From: Kushneria phosphatilytica | Lineage (GTDB): Bacteria; Pseudomonadota; Gammaproteobacteria; Pseudomonadales; Halomonadaceae | Direction of reading: 5' to 3' | NCBI RefSeq assembly: GCF_008247605.1 | Contig: NZ_CP043420.1 | Span: 2,046,001 to 2,110,000 of the forward strand | DNA: 64,000 nt | Shown here: in pieces, positions 33,770-43,529 of the stretch | Layout: each line of letters begins with the position of its first letter | How positions within the stretch are numbered: the stretch's first letter is position 1 | Made by a program: the position numbers and the translations under genes | The notes under the pieces: model-generated | What the model saw: the letters and a program-made list of their open reading frames with translations, nothing else | What the model was told of the DNA's origin: nothing | Database searches by the model: none

Positions 33770-34273
33770 TCAATGAGGTTCTCCGGCACCGCCTGCAGGA
33801 CGCAGCAGTAAATCACCTTCGATGGCAGTAAAGTGATTGGCGGCCTGGATAAGCGCTTCCGCCGTCAGCATCCGCACACCGAACACTTCGACCCGGCAGC
33901 CATGACGCTCACGCAGACGCTGTGCCAGCAGAGCAAAGTCTCCGTCGCCGGAAGCCAGAACGATGCGATCCACATCAGGCGCTACTTCCACGGCATCCAG
34001 CGCAATGCCGACATCCCAGTCCCCCTTGCTGGAACCATCACGACGCTGAATATAGGGTTTGAGACACACTTCAAAACCAATATCGCGCAGGATGCCCTGG
34101 AAACGGCGCTGGCGTTCATCGCCACGATCAATGGCATAGGCTCGCGCCATGGCCACGTCATCTTCCCCTACCATGGCCTGCCAGAGTTTCGGGTAGTTGA
34201 CGTGGCAGGCAAAGGCCTGACGCGCCGTGTAATAAAGATTCTGGACATCCACCAGCAGGGCGACCCGGCGCAT
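33770..34273 (-). CDS. NYN domain protein (LabA/DUF88 type, putative ribonuclease)
   Basis: A 167-residue PIN-like nuclease fold. The ATG at 34273 follows AGGAG; a TTG nine codons earlier has no such site. The conserved acidic residues are D9 in LLVDVQNLYY, D in KGDWDVGIALDA and two in LASGDGDFALL, which together would hold Mg in the active site. NYN proteins are thought to process or degrade RNA. The acidic motif set is complete, so activity is likely. It lies between mocA and ycaQ and is part of that operon. The link to DNA repair or molybdenum enzymes is not obvious. Confidence 0.85.
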   Translation of the reverse strand: MRRVALLVDVQNLYYTARQAFACHVNYPKLWQAMVGEDDVAMARAYAIDRGDERQRRFQGILRDIGFEVCLKPYIQRRDGSSKGDWDVGIALDAVEVAPDVDRIVLASGDGDFALLAQRLRERHGCRVEVFGVRMLTAEALIQAANHFTAIEGDLLLRPAGGAGEPH

Positions 34274-34314
34274 GAGCTCCTCATGAGAGTGAAACAGCAA
34301 TAATGGTAATCCGG

Positions 34315-34926
34315 TCAGCTTCCCGGCGTCTGTTCGAGATCAGTTGGATAGTCGACATCCTGATGAATGGCAGCATCATTGACCGGCACATCGACTACCC
34401 GGTCACGATAGCGCTCTATCACGCTGCGCCCGCCGGCATCCCCCCCCTGCTCGCCAAGGCGTGGCCAGAAATCGCGACCGAACAGTACCGGATGCCCGAA
34501 ACGATGACCGCAAACCGGCCGCACGATCGTGTGTGCGCTTGCATGCGCCACCAGTGTCTCGAATGTGCTCCGAGCGATCCACGGCATATCGCCCAGCATG
34601 ACTGCCAGCGACTGCGCAGTACTGTCAGCAGCATGGGATAACAGCGCTGTCACACCAGTGGCCAGGCTCGCCCCCATGCCTTCATCGGCGCGTTCAGCGT
34701 ACACCAGTCTCACACGCGGCGGCAGGGCAAGTGTATTGAAGTCCTCATCGCGCCTGATCACCAGCAGAATGTCATCGAACACCGGGGCGAGGGAGTCGAG
34801 TGTGGCCACCAGTAATGGCCGCCCATCAGCCAGCTGTGCACGACGCTTGTCACTGCCGAATCGACGGCTGCGTCCGGCCGCCAATACCAGCGCCATGACG
34901 CCATGCTGTGCATGTTCAGGCAACAT
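34315..34926 (-). CDS. mocA: MocA-like molybdenum cofactor nucleotidyltransferase
   Basis: A 203-residue NTP transferase related to MocA (CTP) and MobA (GTP), which attach a nucleotide to molybdopterin to make the dinucleotide cofactor of xanthine and aldehyde oxidases. The glycine-rich nucleotide loop is LVLAAGRSRRFGSDKR near the start; MLGDMPW and RFGHPVLFG follow. The start at 34926 is chosen for the AGGT six bases upstream and overlaps the end of xdhC by 11 bases. Together with xdhC this indicates maturation of a molybdenum hydroxylase, which is not encoded in this window. Confidence 0.82.
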   Translation of the reverse strand: MLPEHAQHGVMALVLAAGRSRRFGSDKRRAQLADGRPLLVATLDSLAPVFDDILLVIRRDEDFNTLALPPRVRLVYAERADEGMGASLATGVTALLSHAADSTAQSLAVMLGDMPWIARSTFETLVAHASAHTIVRPVCGHRFGHPVLFGRDFWPRLGEQGGDAGGRSVIERYRDRVVDVPVNDAAIHQDVDYPTDLEQTPGS

Positions 34927-35947
34927 CGCTGACCTGCGATCGGGTCCGATCGACCATGGGTTCGGCGCGGCCGTTATAAATGCGCATGACATCCGCTACG
35001 ACCGAAAGTGCGATCTCGGCCGGCGCCTTGCTGCCAAGGTCCAGACCAATCGGCATGTGAATACGTGCAATCTCGGCCTCACTCAGCCCACCTGAGCGCG
35101 CCAGACGCTCGGCACGACGCTGTGAGGTGCGTTGCGAGCCCATGACTCCGATATAAAAGGCCGGGGTTCGGACCGCCTCGATCATCGCCAGATCATCAAT
35201 GCGTGGGTCGTGAGTCAGCGCCACAACGGCAGTGGCTTCATGGCAGCCACCGGAGGCAATGAACAGTGAGGGCAACACCGACTGCACCTCAATGCCCTCG
35301 GCCTGACCACTGGCGAGAAAATCCTGACGCACATCATCTCGTGCATCGCATACGATTACCTCGTACCCGAGTGCCCGGGCAAACTGGGCACAGTACCCGG
35401 CTACTGGCGAAATACCGGCCAGAATCATCCGTAATGCCGGGCCGATACGAATCAGAACGACTGCCTGCTCCCCCGCTTCTTCACGTGCGACTGCCGGACC
35501 ACCGGCGCTTTCATCCAGCGTTACCCGATAGCGACCACTGTCGGGATCGACACGACGCACAAGACGCTTCTGGCCCAGTAGCGTCGCCTCCAGTACCTCC
35601 AGGTGCGTTATCAGCTCATCGCTCGACTCACGTCGTTCAACCAGCACTTCCAGAATACCGCCACAGGGCAGTTGCAACCGCTGGCTTTCCTCCTGGCTTT
35701 CGCCGTAACGCACAATCGAAGCGACCTGTTGAAAGGCACCATCCTGCAGGCTCTCTATGAAGGCCTCTTCAACGCAGCCACCGGAGAGCGACCCCACATA
35801 ATCGCCACTGTATTTTGCCACCAGCATCGAACCGGGGGCACGGGGTGAGGAGCCATAGGTCGACAGTACCGTGCACAGCCAGATGGGCTCCCCCGCCCGC
35901 GCCCATGCCAGGGCCTGGGAAACTACCCGAAGATCAAGATGACGCAT
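34916..35947 (-). CDS. xdhC: XdhC family molybdenum cofactor insertion/sulfuration protein
   Basis: A 343-residue protein. XdhC proteins bind the molybdenum cofactor, help its sulfuration, and insert it into xanthine dehydrogenase-type enzymes. The N-terminal XdhC domain contains GSLSGGCVEEAFIE. The C-terminal Rossmann-like domain has PVAGYCAQFARALGYEVIVCDARDD, and the end has GSQRTSQRRAERL and HMPIGLDLGSKAPAEIALSV, all typical. A GGGAG lies about nine bases before the ATG. It is the first gene of a leftward string xdhC-mocA-NYN-ycaQ. Confidence 0.9.
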   Translation of the reverse strand: MRHLDLRVVSQALAWARAGEPIWLCTVLSTYGSSPRAPGSMLVAKYSGDYVGSLSGGCVEEAFIESLQDGAFQQVASIVRYGESQEESQRLQLPCGGILEVLVERRESSDELITHLEVLEATLLGQKRLVRRVDPDSGRYRVTLDESAGGPAVAREEAGEQAVVLIRIGPALRMILAGISPVAGYCAQFARALGYEVIVCDARDDVRQDFLASGQAEGIEVQSVLPSLFIASGGCHEATAVVALTHDPRIDDLAMIEAVRTPAFYIGVMGSQRTSQRRAERLARSGGLSEAEIARIHMPIGLDLGSKAPAEIALSVVADVMRIYNGRAEPMVDRTRSQVSDVA

Positions 35948-36074
35948 GCGCTATTCTCCCAAAATTCACCCGACCGATGGCTGTACCCGATGAGCAGAAA
36001 GACCGGAAACCAGTGTAGTCATCACGCACGAGAAACGTCATTGGCTCGCAGAAGCGTACCCTGTAAAGAGTGCC

Positions 36075-37274
36075 TCATGCCCGGCTCGCACGGCCGGCGC
36101 TTTGGCGCCGTTTCAACAAGGCCAGTGCCCACAGCGTCAGGATAACCACAAGACCGGCAAACAGAATTGCTGCCAGGCGAATACCCGACATCATGGTGAC
36201 CAGCCCGATGCCCACGATCGGCAATGAGATGGCAACATAGAATACGATAAACAACGTCGAGGCGACGCCAGCGCGCTGTTCGGCAGGGCTGGCAGCAGTA
36301 ACGCTTCCCATCCCGGCCCGAAATACAACCCCCTGGCCGGCCCCGGCCACCAGTGCACCGAGCAGAAGCAGAGTCATGGAGGCCAGGGCGATGCTCCCAC
36401 CCACCAGCGCCGTGCCCACGGCCAGCACCGTACACCCTGTGGCCAGCCTCACTCGATCACGCTGATGTGTCTGTAGCCACTGCCCTGCAATCGAGCCGAG
36501 AAACAGCAACAGCACCACGGCACCCACGATAGCACCATTGTGAATCGCAAGGACCTCACCCATAAAGGCTGGCGCACTGGCGGTAAACAGGCCAAGCACA
36601 TTGAACCCGGCGAATCCGGCAATGGCAGCCGGGATGAAGACGCCACGCACCTCCTCCGGCAGAGCCAGGCGCTGCGGTCGCAGACTGATTCGAGCCGGTT
36701 GAGTCACTGTCTCCGGCGCCCGCTGAACGGCGACCATGGCGAGCACGACCAGGCTCAGATGCATCACATAGCACAGGCGCAATGACCAGGGCAGATACTC
36801 CCCCGCTACCCCGGCCAACAATGGCCCCATACCGAGACCGCCCATGTTGGCCGCAGTGGCAATCAGTGTAGCGTGACGCTGCCAGCGCTCGGGTACAGCT
36901 TCTATCACGGCCACCGTTGCAGTCCCGGTAAAGATGCCAGCCGAAATACCCGACAGCAGCCGGCCGAGCAGCAGCAGACCCAATCCCTGGGCCATCAGAA
37001 AACAGAAGCTGCTGAGCAGTGCTACGCCCAGCCCTGCCAGCAGCATCGGTCGTCGCCCCAGGCGATCGGACCAGCGCCCGGTAATGAGCAGTGCCCCCAT
37101 GACACCCAACGCATAGGTGGCAAAGATCACCGTGATCATCACCTCGGAGAACTCGTAGCGTTGTTGATAGATCGGATAGAGTGGCGTTGGCAGCGTGGTG
37201 CCGATCATGGTGACCAGAAAGGCCAGCGTGATGGCCAACCAGCCTCGCGACATCGAGGATGCCCTGTCGGTCAT
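36075..37274 (-). CDS. MFS transporter
   Basis: A 399-residue, 12-helix exporter or uptake carrier. The helix 1 end TTLPTPLYPIYQQRYEFS, the loop 2-3 motif TGRWSDRLGRRPMLLAG, LLSGISAGIFTGTATVA, and the helix 8 loop are typical of MFS drug or sugar-efflux families. It is a separate gene, 59 bases downstream of recC on the same strand, so it may be transcribed with recC. The substrate is unknown. Confidence 0.82.
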   Translation of the reverse strand: MTDRASSMSRGWLAITLAFLVTMIGTTLPTPLYPIYQQRYEFSEVMITVIFATYALGVMGALLITGRWSDRLGRRPMLLAGLGVALLSSFCFLMAQGLGLLLLGRLLSGISAGIFTGTATVAVIEAVPERWQRHATLIATAANMGGLGMGPLLAGVAGEYLPWSLRLCYVMHLSLVVLAMVAVQRAPETVTQPARISLRPQRLALPEEVRGVFIPAAIAGFAGFNVLGLFTASAPAFMGEVLAIHNGAIVGAVVLLLFLGSIAGQWLQTHQRDRVRLATGCTVLAVGTALVGGSIALASMTLLLLGALVAGAGQGVVFRAGMGSVTAASPAEQRAGVASTLFIVFYVAISLPIVGIGLVTMMSGIRLAAILFAGLVVILTLWALALLKRRQSAGRASRA

Positions 37275-37332
37275 GAATCACTTCCCTGTGGTTGCTGAAG
37301 ACGGATGACTCGGCCGCTGATGGCAAGAGGTA

Positions 37333-40300
37333 TCAGCGACTACCGGCCAACAGACGTACAGCAGCATGAAAGTCACCATAAAGCGCTTCGAGATGGCTTT
37401 CGAAACCGGCCTGCCAAAGCTGCTCGAAGGTCGGCCACAGCTCACCCAATGCAGGTTCACGGGAACGCAACGCTGCACGACCATTGAAGCCATCCTCTTC
37501 ATAATGGCGACGTACACGCTCCAGTGCTTCATTGCGCTCATCATCGCTGGCACCGCCCGTCATGCCGGCAAGATAGACAAAGGCAAGTTCGGGATGGGCC
37601 GCCATCGGCTGACGATAAGCCTGCCACCATAATCCCAGTAATCGGTCCAGGCGCTGTTGTGCCTGTTCAGGCACCGGAGGAGAAAGACGCAATACGCGAT
37701 CCTCGAACACCAGCCCGATATGGAGCGGTGTGCCCTGGGCAGTGACGGCCTGCTGCATCAGCCAAGCCCGTAACAGCCGTATCGGCTTGCCGTACTGGAT
37801 CAGGCGACCCGCACGATCACAGCGCAAATGGCCATAGTGCGAGGGCGCCAGCGCCCACCACCATAAGCGACCCTCATTGTCATGATGAAGCTCATCAATG
37901 CGCTCCTCGAAGAGTAGTTCATCCTGCTCTTGCGAGCGCCAGCGCACGGTTACCGGCTCGGCCGGTAGCAGATCGTTCATGCCCTCCTGCCAGCTGGCCA
38001 GTTGTGCTTTCAATGGCGGCAACAGTGCTTCGATCATGTGAGAACCAAATCCCAGCGCCGGCAGTTGCCCCGTCATGCGAAACGACTCCGCAGCACTCTC
38101 GAGAGAAGGCGCCCCCTGACGGACTGCCTCGATCAGTGAACGCTTGAGTTCGAAACGGTCCAGCCCATCCAGCGCAAAGGGTTCGGCATCATCCACCGGT
38201 GCTTTCGGCTGCTGAAAATGGACACCCAGCCGGTCTCCCAGGCAGAGCATTACCGGTTGACGAAGCAACCGGGTCAGCGCCTCCAGGCCCAGCGCATCGG
38301 CCGGAGGCTCTACCACATCGCTCGAACCTTCAACACCTGGCCGCGAAGTCCCGTCATGAACGCCCTCCCAGGCACTTTCATAAGTGAACAGCATCGAATC
38401 CGGTGCGAAATAGCGCTCGGAGAAGGGCTGCAGCGGATGCTCGGTAATCAGCCGTTCGCGCAGTGTCTGATCGTGGTCGACATCCGCAGGATCAACCTGC
38501 CAGCCCAGCGCCAGGGTATCGAGCAGTTCGCTGACCAGAATCGAGGGAGGCCGCGGTGTGTTATCGCGCTGATCACGCCCGACCCAGGAGATATTCAGCC
38601 GATCGCGAGTCGATAGCAACGCTTCGAGAAACAGATAGCGGTCATCATCACGACGGGAGCGGTCGCCACTCCGGTGGCGCTGCACCATCAGATCGAAGTC
38701 CTGGGGCAGACGCACGCGTGGATAGTCACCATCGTTCATGCCCAGAAGCCAGGTCTGACGAAACGGAATGGCACGCATCGGCATCAGTGTCGCAAAATTG
38801 ACCCGACCCGCCAGAAAGCGTTGCGACAGCCCCCCCTCGTCAAGCTCGGCCGTCAGCGCATCACGCACTACCGACAAGGGCAGCGCCGAGGTGAAATGTG
38901 CATGCCTACAGGCCTCGAGCCAGCTGTCGATAGCCTGCTCGAGGCGCTCGCGAATATCGAACTCCTGCTGCTGCTCGGGAGCGATCAGATCATCCAGCAG
39001 TGCGTTGAGTCGGGTGCCCCAGGTCACAGGGTCGGCAGGTGAACTCATTTCCTGCCGCCGCCTCTCCAGAGTGCGTACCAGCGAGGCCAGCCGGCCGGCC
39101 AGATCAGCCTCCAAGCCGCCGATCTCATCATAGGCGGCAATACCCTCGAAACAGGCATCCCCCATGGCATAACCGAGCAACATACGCTCCAGTCCGAACT
39201 GCCAGGTATTGTCATGCAACGCAGGCAACCCGAGTGCAGCGCGATGATCACCATCCAGTCCCCAGCGCACCCCACTACCCTGCAACCAGCGTTGCAGCGT
39301 TTCCAGCTCACGTGCCCGGATACCGAACCGGCGGCGAAAGGCTGGCACATCCAGCCAGTCGAGCAATTCGGTAACACCCAGTCGACGCTCCGGCAGTTCC
39401 AGCAGTCCCAGCAGGCACTGCATCAGCGGGTCGGATTCGGAAGCCAACCGATCGGCTACGGTAAACGGAATATATCGTGGATCCGCTCTCGAAACCTGGC
39501 CGAACACCGCTTCGATGAAGGGCGCATAACGATCGATGTCCGGTACCATCACGACGATATCGCGTGGCTTGAGTGTAGGATCACGCTCGAAGGCATCGAG
39601 TAGCTGATCGTGCAGGATCTCGACTTCGCGCATTGGCGAGTGGGTCGAGGTCAACCTCAGAGAATCGTCATCGGGTCCCAGGGTACGCCGCCCCGACTGT
39701 TCCGCACGCTCGGCAGGATGCGCAAGATCGAGAATGTCCTGCTGAATCTGGTGCAGCAGCGAAGCCTCCTCGGGCTGTTCGATCCAGTCACGAAAGACAT
39801 CGTGCTCCAGATCAAAGGCGTTGTCGGCCTCGAATTCGTAAAGCGCTTCGATGAAATCACGCCCGTGAGCCCCCCAGCTGGCCAGCAGCGGATTGGCACG
39901 CAAATGAAGGGTCTGCTCATCCAGTCCTGTCAATCGCGGATGCTCGGCATGGCGCTGACGGTGCGTGTCGGCCCGCATTTGCGCGCGCAACACCTCACGA
40001 TCGGCAACAATATCACCCCAGTAATAGCGACACGGATTGGCGATCATCAGTACCACGTCCATGACGCCTGAAAGCGCATGCAATGCTTCCAGCAGTTGAT
40101 GGGGCAACGCCGAGATACCGAATACGACCAGTCGTGGCGGCAACATTGCCGGGCGGCAGGTCAGTTCCCGGCTGGCGTGTAGAAAACGATCATGCAGTGC
40201 AGCACGATGGCAGTGACGTTCTTCCGGCGATGCGTCCTCGAGCAGTGCTCGCCAAAGCCGGGGTTGCCAGGCCTCCTCTGTCGGCAGGTCGGTAGGCGCT

Positions 40301-40803
40301 CGCTCTCCTCGCTCCCAGGCGGTGATCCAGTCAGGACGATACACCAGATACTGGTCGAACAGATCCGCGAGGCGCCCGGCAAGCTGATAGCATTTGCGAT
40401 CACCACAGGGCACGTCTCTCTCTTCTGCCCGAGTCCCCTCGGTAGGCAGCTCATCGGCCAGATAGTGCGCCAGCGGTGTAAACTCGGGCTCATCGAGCAG
40501 CGTCGGTAACAATCTCATCAGCCGCCAGGTCATTGGCTGCTTGTCGAAGGGAGATTGCTCGGGAATTTCGCTGCCCAGAACGGCACGATAGGCCCGCCAC
40601 ACGAAACTCGAGGGCAGTGGAAAATCGTTGGCTGCCGCCACCCCCAACCGTTCGGCGAGCGACAACTGCAGCCATTGGGCCATGCCATTGGACTGCACCA
40701 GAAACGTTTCGTTATCCAAAGCGGCCAGCGGCTGCCGGGTCGAGAGTGATAGCGCCAGATCGCGCAGATCCTCGAGGTGGTTGGCATGCAAAACAGTAAA
40801 CAA
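37333..40803 (-). CDS. recC: Exodeoxyribonuclease V gamma subunit RecC
   Basis: Chi-recognition and scaffold subunit of RecBCD, 1156 residues (E. coli 1122). It has the family start MFTVLHANHLEDLRDL, FLVQSNGMAQWLQL, the pseudo-helicase core (VMVPDIDRYAPFIEAVFG), PMRAIPFRQTWLLGMNDGDYPR, and the inactive nuclease-like end. The DNA-cutting and ATP motifs are degenerate, as normal for RecC. In most gammaproteobacteria recC adjoins recB (often with ptrA); here it is 14 kb from recB on the same strand, with unrelated genes between. Confidence 0.95.
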   Translation of the reverse strand: MFTVLHANHLEDLRDLALSLSTRQPLAALDNETFLVQSNGMAQWLQLSLAERLGVAAANDFPLPSSFVWRAYRAVLGSEIPEQSPFDKQPMTWRLMRLLPTLLDEPEFTPLAHYLADELPTEGTRAEERDVPCGDRKCYQLAGRLADLFDQYLVYRPDWITAWERGERAPTDLPTEEAWQPRLWRALLEDASPEERHCHRAALHDRFLHASRELTCRPAMLPPRLVVFGISALPHQLLEALHALSGVMDVVLMIANPCRYYWGDIVADREVLRAQMRADTHRQRHAEHPRLTGLDEQTLHLRANPLLASWGAHGRDFIEALYEFEADNAFDLEHDVFRDWIEQPEEASLLHQIQQDILDLAHPAERAEQSGRRTLGPDDDSLRLTSTHSPMREVEILHDQLLDAFERDPTLKPRDIVVMVPDIDRYAPFIEAVFGQVSRADPRYIPFTVADRLASESDPLMQCLLGLLELPERRLGVTELLDWLDVPAFRRRFGIRARELETLQRWLQGSGVRWGLDGDHRAALGLPALHDNTWQFGLERMLLGYAMGDACFEGIAAYDEIGGLEADLAGRLASLVRTLERRRQEMSSPADPVTWGTRLNALLDDLIAPEQQQEFDIRERLEQAIDSWLEACRHAHFTSALPLSVVRDALTAELDEGGLSQRFLAGRVNFATLMPMRAIPFRQTWLLGMNDGDYPRVRLPQDFDLMVQRHRSGDRSRRDDDRYLFLEALLSTRDRLNISWVGRDQRDNTPRPPSILVSELLDTLALGWQVDPADVDHDQTLRERLITEHPLQPFSERYFAPDSMLFTYESAWEGVHDGTSRPGVEGSSDVVEPPADALGLEALTRLLRQPVMLCLGDRLGVHFQQPKAPVDDAEPFALDGLDRFELKRSLIEAVRQGAPSLESAAESFRMTGQLPALGFGSHMIEALLPPLKAQLASWQEGMNDLLPAEPVTVRWRSQEQDELLFEERIDELHHDNEGRLWWWALAPSHYGHLRCDRAGRLIQYGKPIRLLRAWLMQQAVTAQGTPLHIGLVFEDRVLRLSPPVPEQAQQRLDRLLGLWWQAYRQPMAAHPELAFVYLAGMTGGASDDERNEALERVRRHYEEDGFNGRAALRSREPALGELWPTFEQLWQAGFESHLEALYGDFHAAVRLLAGSR

Positions 40804-40843
40804 GCGTTTCTCCGGCGCGCTTCAGAGGCAGAGGGCGGCGCCA

Positions 40844-40872
40844 ATCGAGGCGAGCGGCATGCTCGCCTCGAT
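40844..40872. terminator. Perfect 12-bp hairpin between the SDR and recC genes
   Basis: ATCGAGGCGAGC and GCTCGCCTCGAT pair perfectly around GGCAT. It lies after the SDR stop (leftward gene) and before the recC start, so it probably ends SDR transcripts. There is no U-run. Confidence 0.4.
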
Positions 40873-40942
40873 CACCGGCCCATGGCAGGAAAAGCGATTG
40901 TCCGGTGCAGGCCGGAACACTGCAAGTACCGGCTCCCCGTAT

Positions 40943-41749
40943 TCAGGAAATCTCGTCGTGCCCCGGTCGTTCATCATAACGCAGGGTATTGTGCATGTAG
41001 CCGCCATCGATATAGAGCGTGGTGCCAGTGATATAACGGGCCTGATCGGAGCAGGCAAATACCACAGTACCGGCCACATCCGCGGTATCACCGACATGAC
41101 CCAGCGGAATCCAGCTGTTCATGCGTTCACGCCCAAGTGATTCGATATCCTCGTGATTGATATCAGTCTCGATCGCCCCCGGTGAGATGCCCACCACTCG
41201 AACGCCATACTCGGCCCATTCCAGAGCAGCGCTGCGAGTCAGCATCTTCAATCCGGACTTGGCAACGCCATAATGCGTCACGCCCTTGCGCACAACTTCA
41301 TCATGAATGGACTGAATATTGATGATGGTGCCGCCGTGGTGGCCGCCGGCACGCATTCGATGCAAGGCGCGCTGACTGCACATGAAGGGCGCATCGAGAT
41401 TGACACGTATCACGTCCCGCCACACCTCCAGCGGCATATCCTCCAGCGCATGCGCATTCTCGAATCCGGCGTTGTTGACCAGGATCTCGAGATGATCGAA
41501 ATGGGCATCAAACTGGGAGAAGACCGAATCAATGGCCTGTTCGTCACTCAGATCTCCGACGAGTACCCGGGTCCTGATGTTATAGCGCTCGGCCAGGGAC
41601 TCGGCAAAAGTATTGACCTCATCGCGTGCCTTCCGTGAATGCAGCGCCACATCCGCACCTGCTTCGGCCAGGCGCTCGGCGATTGCTGCGCCAATGCCTC
41701 GATTGGCACCGGTCACCAGCGCCACCCTGCCCTTTAGTGAAATTTCCAT
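40943..41749 (-). CDS. Short-chain dehydrogenase/reductase (glucose 1-dehydrogenase-like)
   Basis: A 268-residue NAD(P)-dependent oxidoreductase. It follows a strong ribosome site, GGGAGG, five bases before the ATG. The cofactor motif is TGANRGIG at 13-20, NNAG at 92-95, and the catalytic triad S147, Y160 and K164 (INIQSIHD and HYGVAKSG). ISPGAIETD and ITGTTLYIDGGY are typical of classical SDRs such as glucose 1-dehydrogenase and 3-oxoacyl-ACP reductase. The substrate cannot be predicted. It lies downstream of an MHS-type transporter on the same strand but behind a hairpin terminator. Confidence 0.85.
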   Translation of the reverse strand: MEISLKGRVALVTGANRGIGAAIAERLAEAGADVALHSRKARDEVNTFAESLAERYNIRTRVLVGDLSDEQAIDSVFSQFDAHFDHLEILVNNAGFENAHALEDMPLEVWRDVIRVNLDAPFMCSQRALHRMRAGGHHGGTIINIQSIHDEVVRKGVTHYGVAKSGLKMLTRSAALEWAEYGVRVVGISPGAIETDINHEDIESLGRERMNSWIPLGHVGDTADVAGTVVFACSDQARYITGTTLYIDGGYMHNTLRYDERPGHDEIS

Positions 41750-41838
41750 ACGACCTCCCTGGATCGGTCATCCCTGTATGCCCACAGAGCCTGGCTGTTT
41801 AATGGCTCGACAGCCAGCGCCCGGCGCCCATGATGAGC

Positions 41839-41861
41839 AACGCCCCGCTGAACGGGGCGTT
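41839..41861. terminator. Perfect 9-bp hairpin downstream of the MHS transporter gene
   Basis: AACGCCCCG and CGGGGCGTT pair around a 5-base loop, 30 bases beyond the transporter stop on the minus strand and ahead of the SDR gene. It would separate the two genes transcriptionally. Confidence 0.45.
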
Positions 41862-41890
41862 GAAGGCAGCGCTGAGCGGGCTATCAGCGA

Positions 41891-43219
41891 TCAGGAAGCA
41901 GCCGCTGTCACTCGACGATAGCGATAATGTACGCGCATCAGGCCAAGACCGATCAGCGCACCTACCGTACAGACAAATGCCACATAGATGGCCGGGGACA
42001 TTGGCATGGATTTGATCGAGAGGGTCACGACCATCGGAGTCAGTCCGCCGAAGATGGCGTAGGCCACGTTGTAGGAGAACGACAGCCCGGTGAAACGAAT
42101 CGCTGCCGGGAAGGCCTTGACGGCAATGGCGGGCACCAGCCCGGTCAGACCGACAAAAAAACCGACTACGGCATAGAGCGGGAAAATTGCGACCGTACTG
42201 ACATACATGTGGCTGAAGAAGTACCAGAAGCTGACCCCCAATCCTACGCTCCAGATCAGCAGCATCAGCCCGTCGCCGAACCGATCGGCCAGTCGACCGG
42301 CAACCAGGCAGCCGATCATGACACAGATGATTGCCACGATGTTGGCTTCCAGCGTCAGGCCTCGATCGACGCCGGCAAAGTTCTGCAACAGGGTGGGTGT
42401 CATCAGAATGGTGACGACCACGGCAGCCGTCAAAAGCCAGGTAACCCCCATGGCCAGCATGACGCCACGCAGATGATCACGAAGAATCAGCTTCACGGGC
42501 AATTCGGTAGAAAGCGATTGACGCTGCTGCATTTCGGTAAAGACCGGCGTCTCGTGCAGCCAGCGACGTAGATAGAGGGTCACGAAACCGAGCACACCAC
42601 CGAGCAGGAATGGCAGCCGCCAGGCCCAGGCCGAAATCGTGGCATCGGTGAACAACGCATTGACCGCCGTGGCCACCAGTGAGCCGAGCAGAATGCCACC
42701 CACCAGACCGGCAGATAGCGTGCTGGTGGCAAAGGCCGTATGACGCGCCGGCACATGCTCGGTCACGAATACCCAGGCACCCGGCGCTTCTCCGCCAATG
42801 GCAGCACCCTGCAGTACACGCATTAACAGCAGTAGAATGGGGGCCGCCACACCGATGGTCTCATAAGTGGGCAGTGAGCCCATGACCAGGGTCGGCACAG
42901 CCATCAAAAAGATACTCAGCATGAACATCTTCTTGCGCCCGAGCAGATCACCGAAATGCGCCATGATGATGCCACCCAGCGGTCGGGCCAGATAGCCGGC
43001 GGCAAAAATACCAAAGGTCTGAACCAGCCGTAGCCAGTCAGGCATTTCGGAAGGAAAGAACAGCTGCCCCACGACCGTGGCAAAATAAACGAAGATGACA
43101 AAGTCGTAGAACTCCAGTGCCCCCCCCAGAGCGGAGAGGCCCAGAATACGGATATCACGGCCGTTCAGGGGACGCGAAGCTCCCTGAGTCCCGTGATCGG
43201 CGCCCTTGAAAGTTTCCAT
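41891..43219 (-). CDS. MHS family MFS transporter (metabolite:H+ symporter)
   Basis: A 442-residue, 12-helix proton symporter. The MHS signatures are ALEFYDFVIFVYFA at the first helix, FGIFAAGYLARPLGGIIMAHFGDLLGRKKMF at loops 2-3, LQGAAIGGEAPGAWVFVTEH, and RWLHETPVF after helix 6. Members take up osmolytes and organic acids such as proline/betaine (ProP), citrate, ketoglutarate and shikimate. The lack of a C-terminal coiled coil argues against a ProP-type osmosensor. The substrate is unknown. The upstream region is 310 bases long and shared with a divergent YfcC-type transporter gene. Confidence 0.88.
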   Translation of the reverse strand: METFKGADHGTQGASRPLNGRDIRILGLSALGGALEFYDFVIFVYFATVVGQLFFPSEMPDWLRLVQTFGIFAAGYLARPLGGIIMAHFGDLLGRKKMFMLSIFLMAVPTLVMGSLPTYETIGVAAPILLLLMRVLQGAAIGGEAPGAWVFVTEHVPARHTAFATSTLSAGLVGGILLGSLVATAVNALFTDATISAWAWRLPFLLGGVLGFVTLYLRRWLHETPVFTEMQQRQSLSTELPVKLILRDHLRGVMLAMGVTWLLTAAVVVTILMTPTLLQNFAGVDRGLTLEANIVAIICVMIGCLVAGRLADRFGDGLMLLIWSVGLGVSFWYFFSHMYVSTVAIFPLYAVVGFFVGLTGLVPAIAVKAFPAAIRFTGLSFSYNVAYAIFGGLTPMVVTLSIKSMPMSPAIYVAFVCTVGALIGLGLMRVHYRYRRVTAAAS

Positions 43220-43529
43220 TTGGCTATCGATCGCTGTGATAACGCCCTGTCAGAGACAGAAAGCGCAATGATTCGTTCGTTATGAGAGGAAATCGCAGGT
43301 CGCGGATCACGCGATCGGCCGGATGACAGGGCATGGATCACACGCGTGGAGAGGCATCCGGGCGATGCTGTCATCCTGACAGAAAATCGACGGGTGGGGA
43401 ACTCGTCGATCTCATCATGCCATCGGGCGCAGACAGGACATCGGCAAAGCTGCTACAACAGGTAGGGAAAACAACAACAGCATGATGTTGCTGTCATGTG
43501 CAGAACCCCACAACAAAGAGTCTGCTGCC
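43220..43529. other. 310-base divergent control region between two transporter genes
   Basis: No gene is seen. The region must hold the promoters of the leftward MHS and the rightward YfcC-type genes. It contains a hairpin ATCGACG/CGTCGAT at 43386-43410. Several GATC and CGATCG words occur around 43230 and 43310. No clear -10/-35 pair was found. The YfcC reading frame could begin up to 48 bases earlier, at 43482. Confidence 0.4.
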
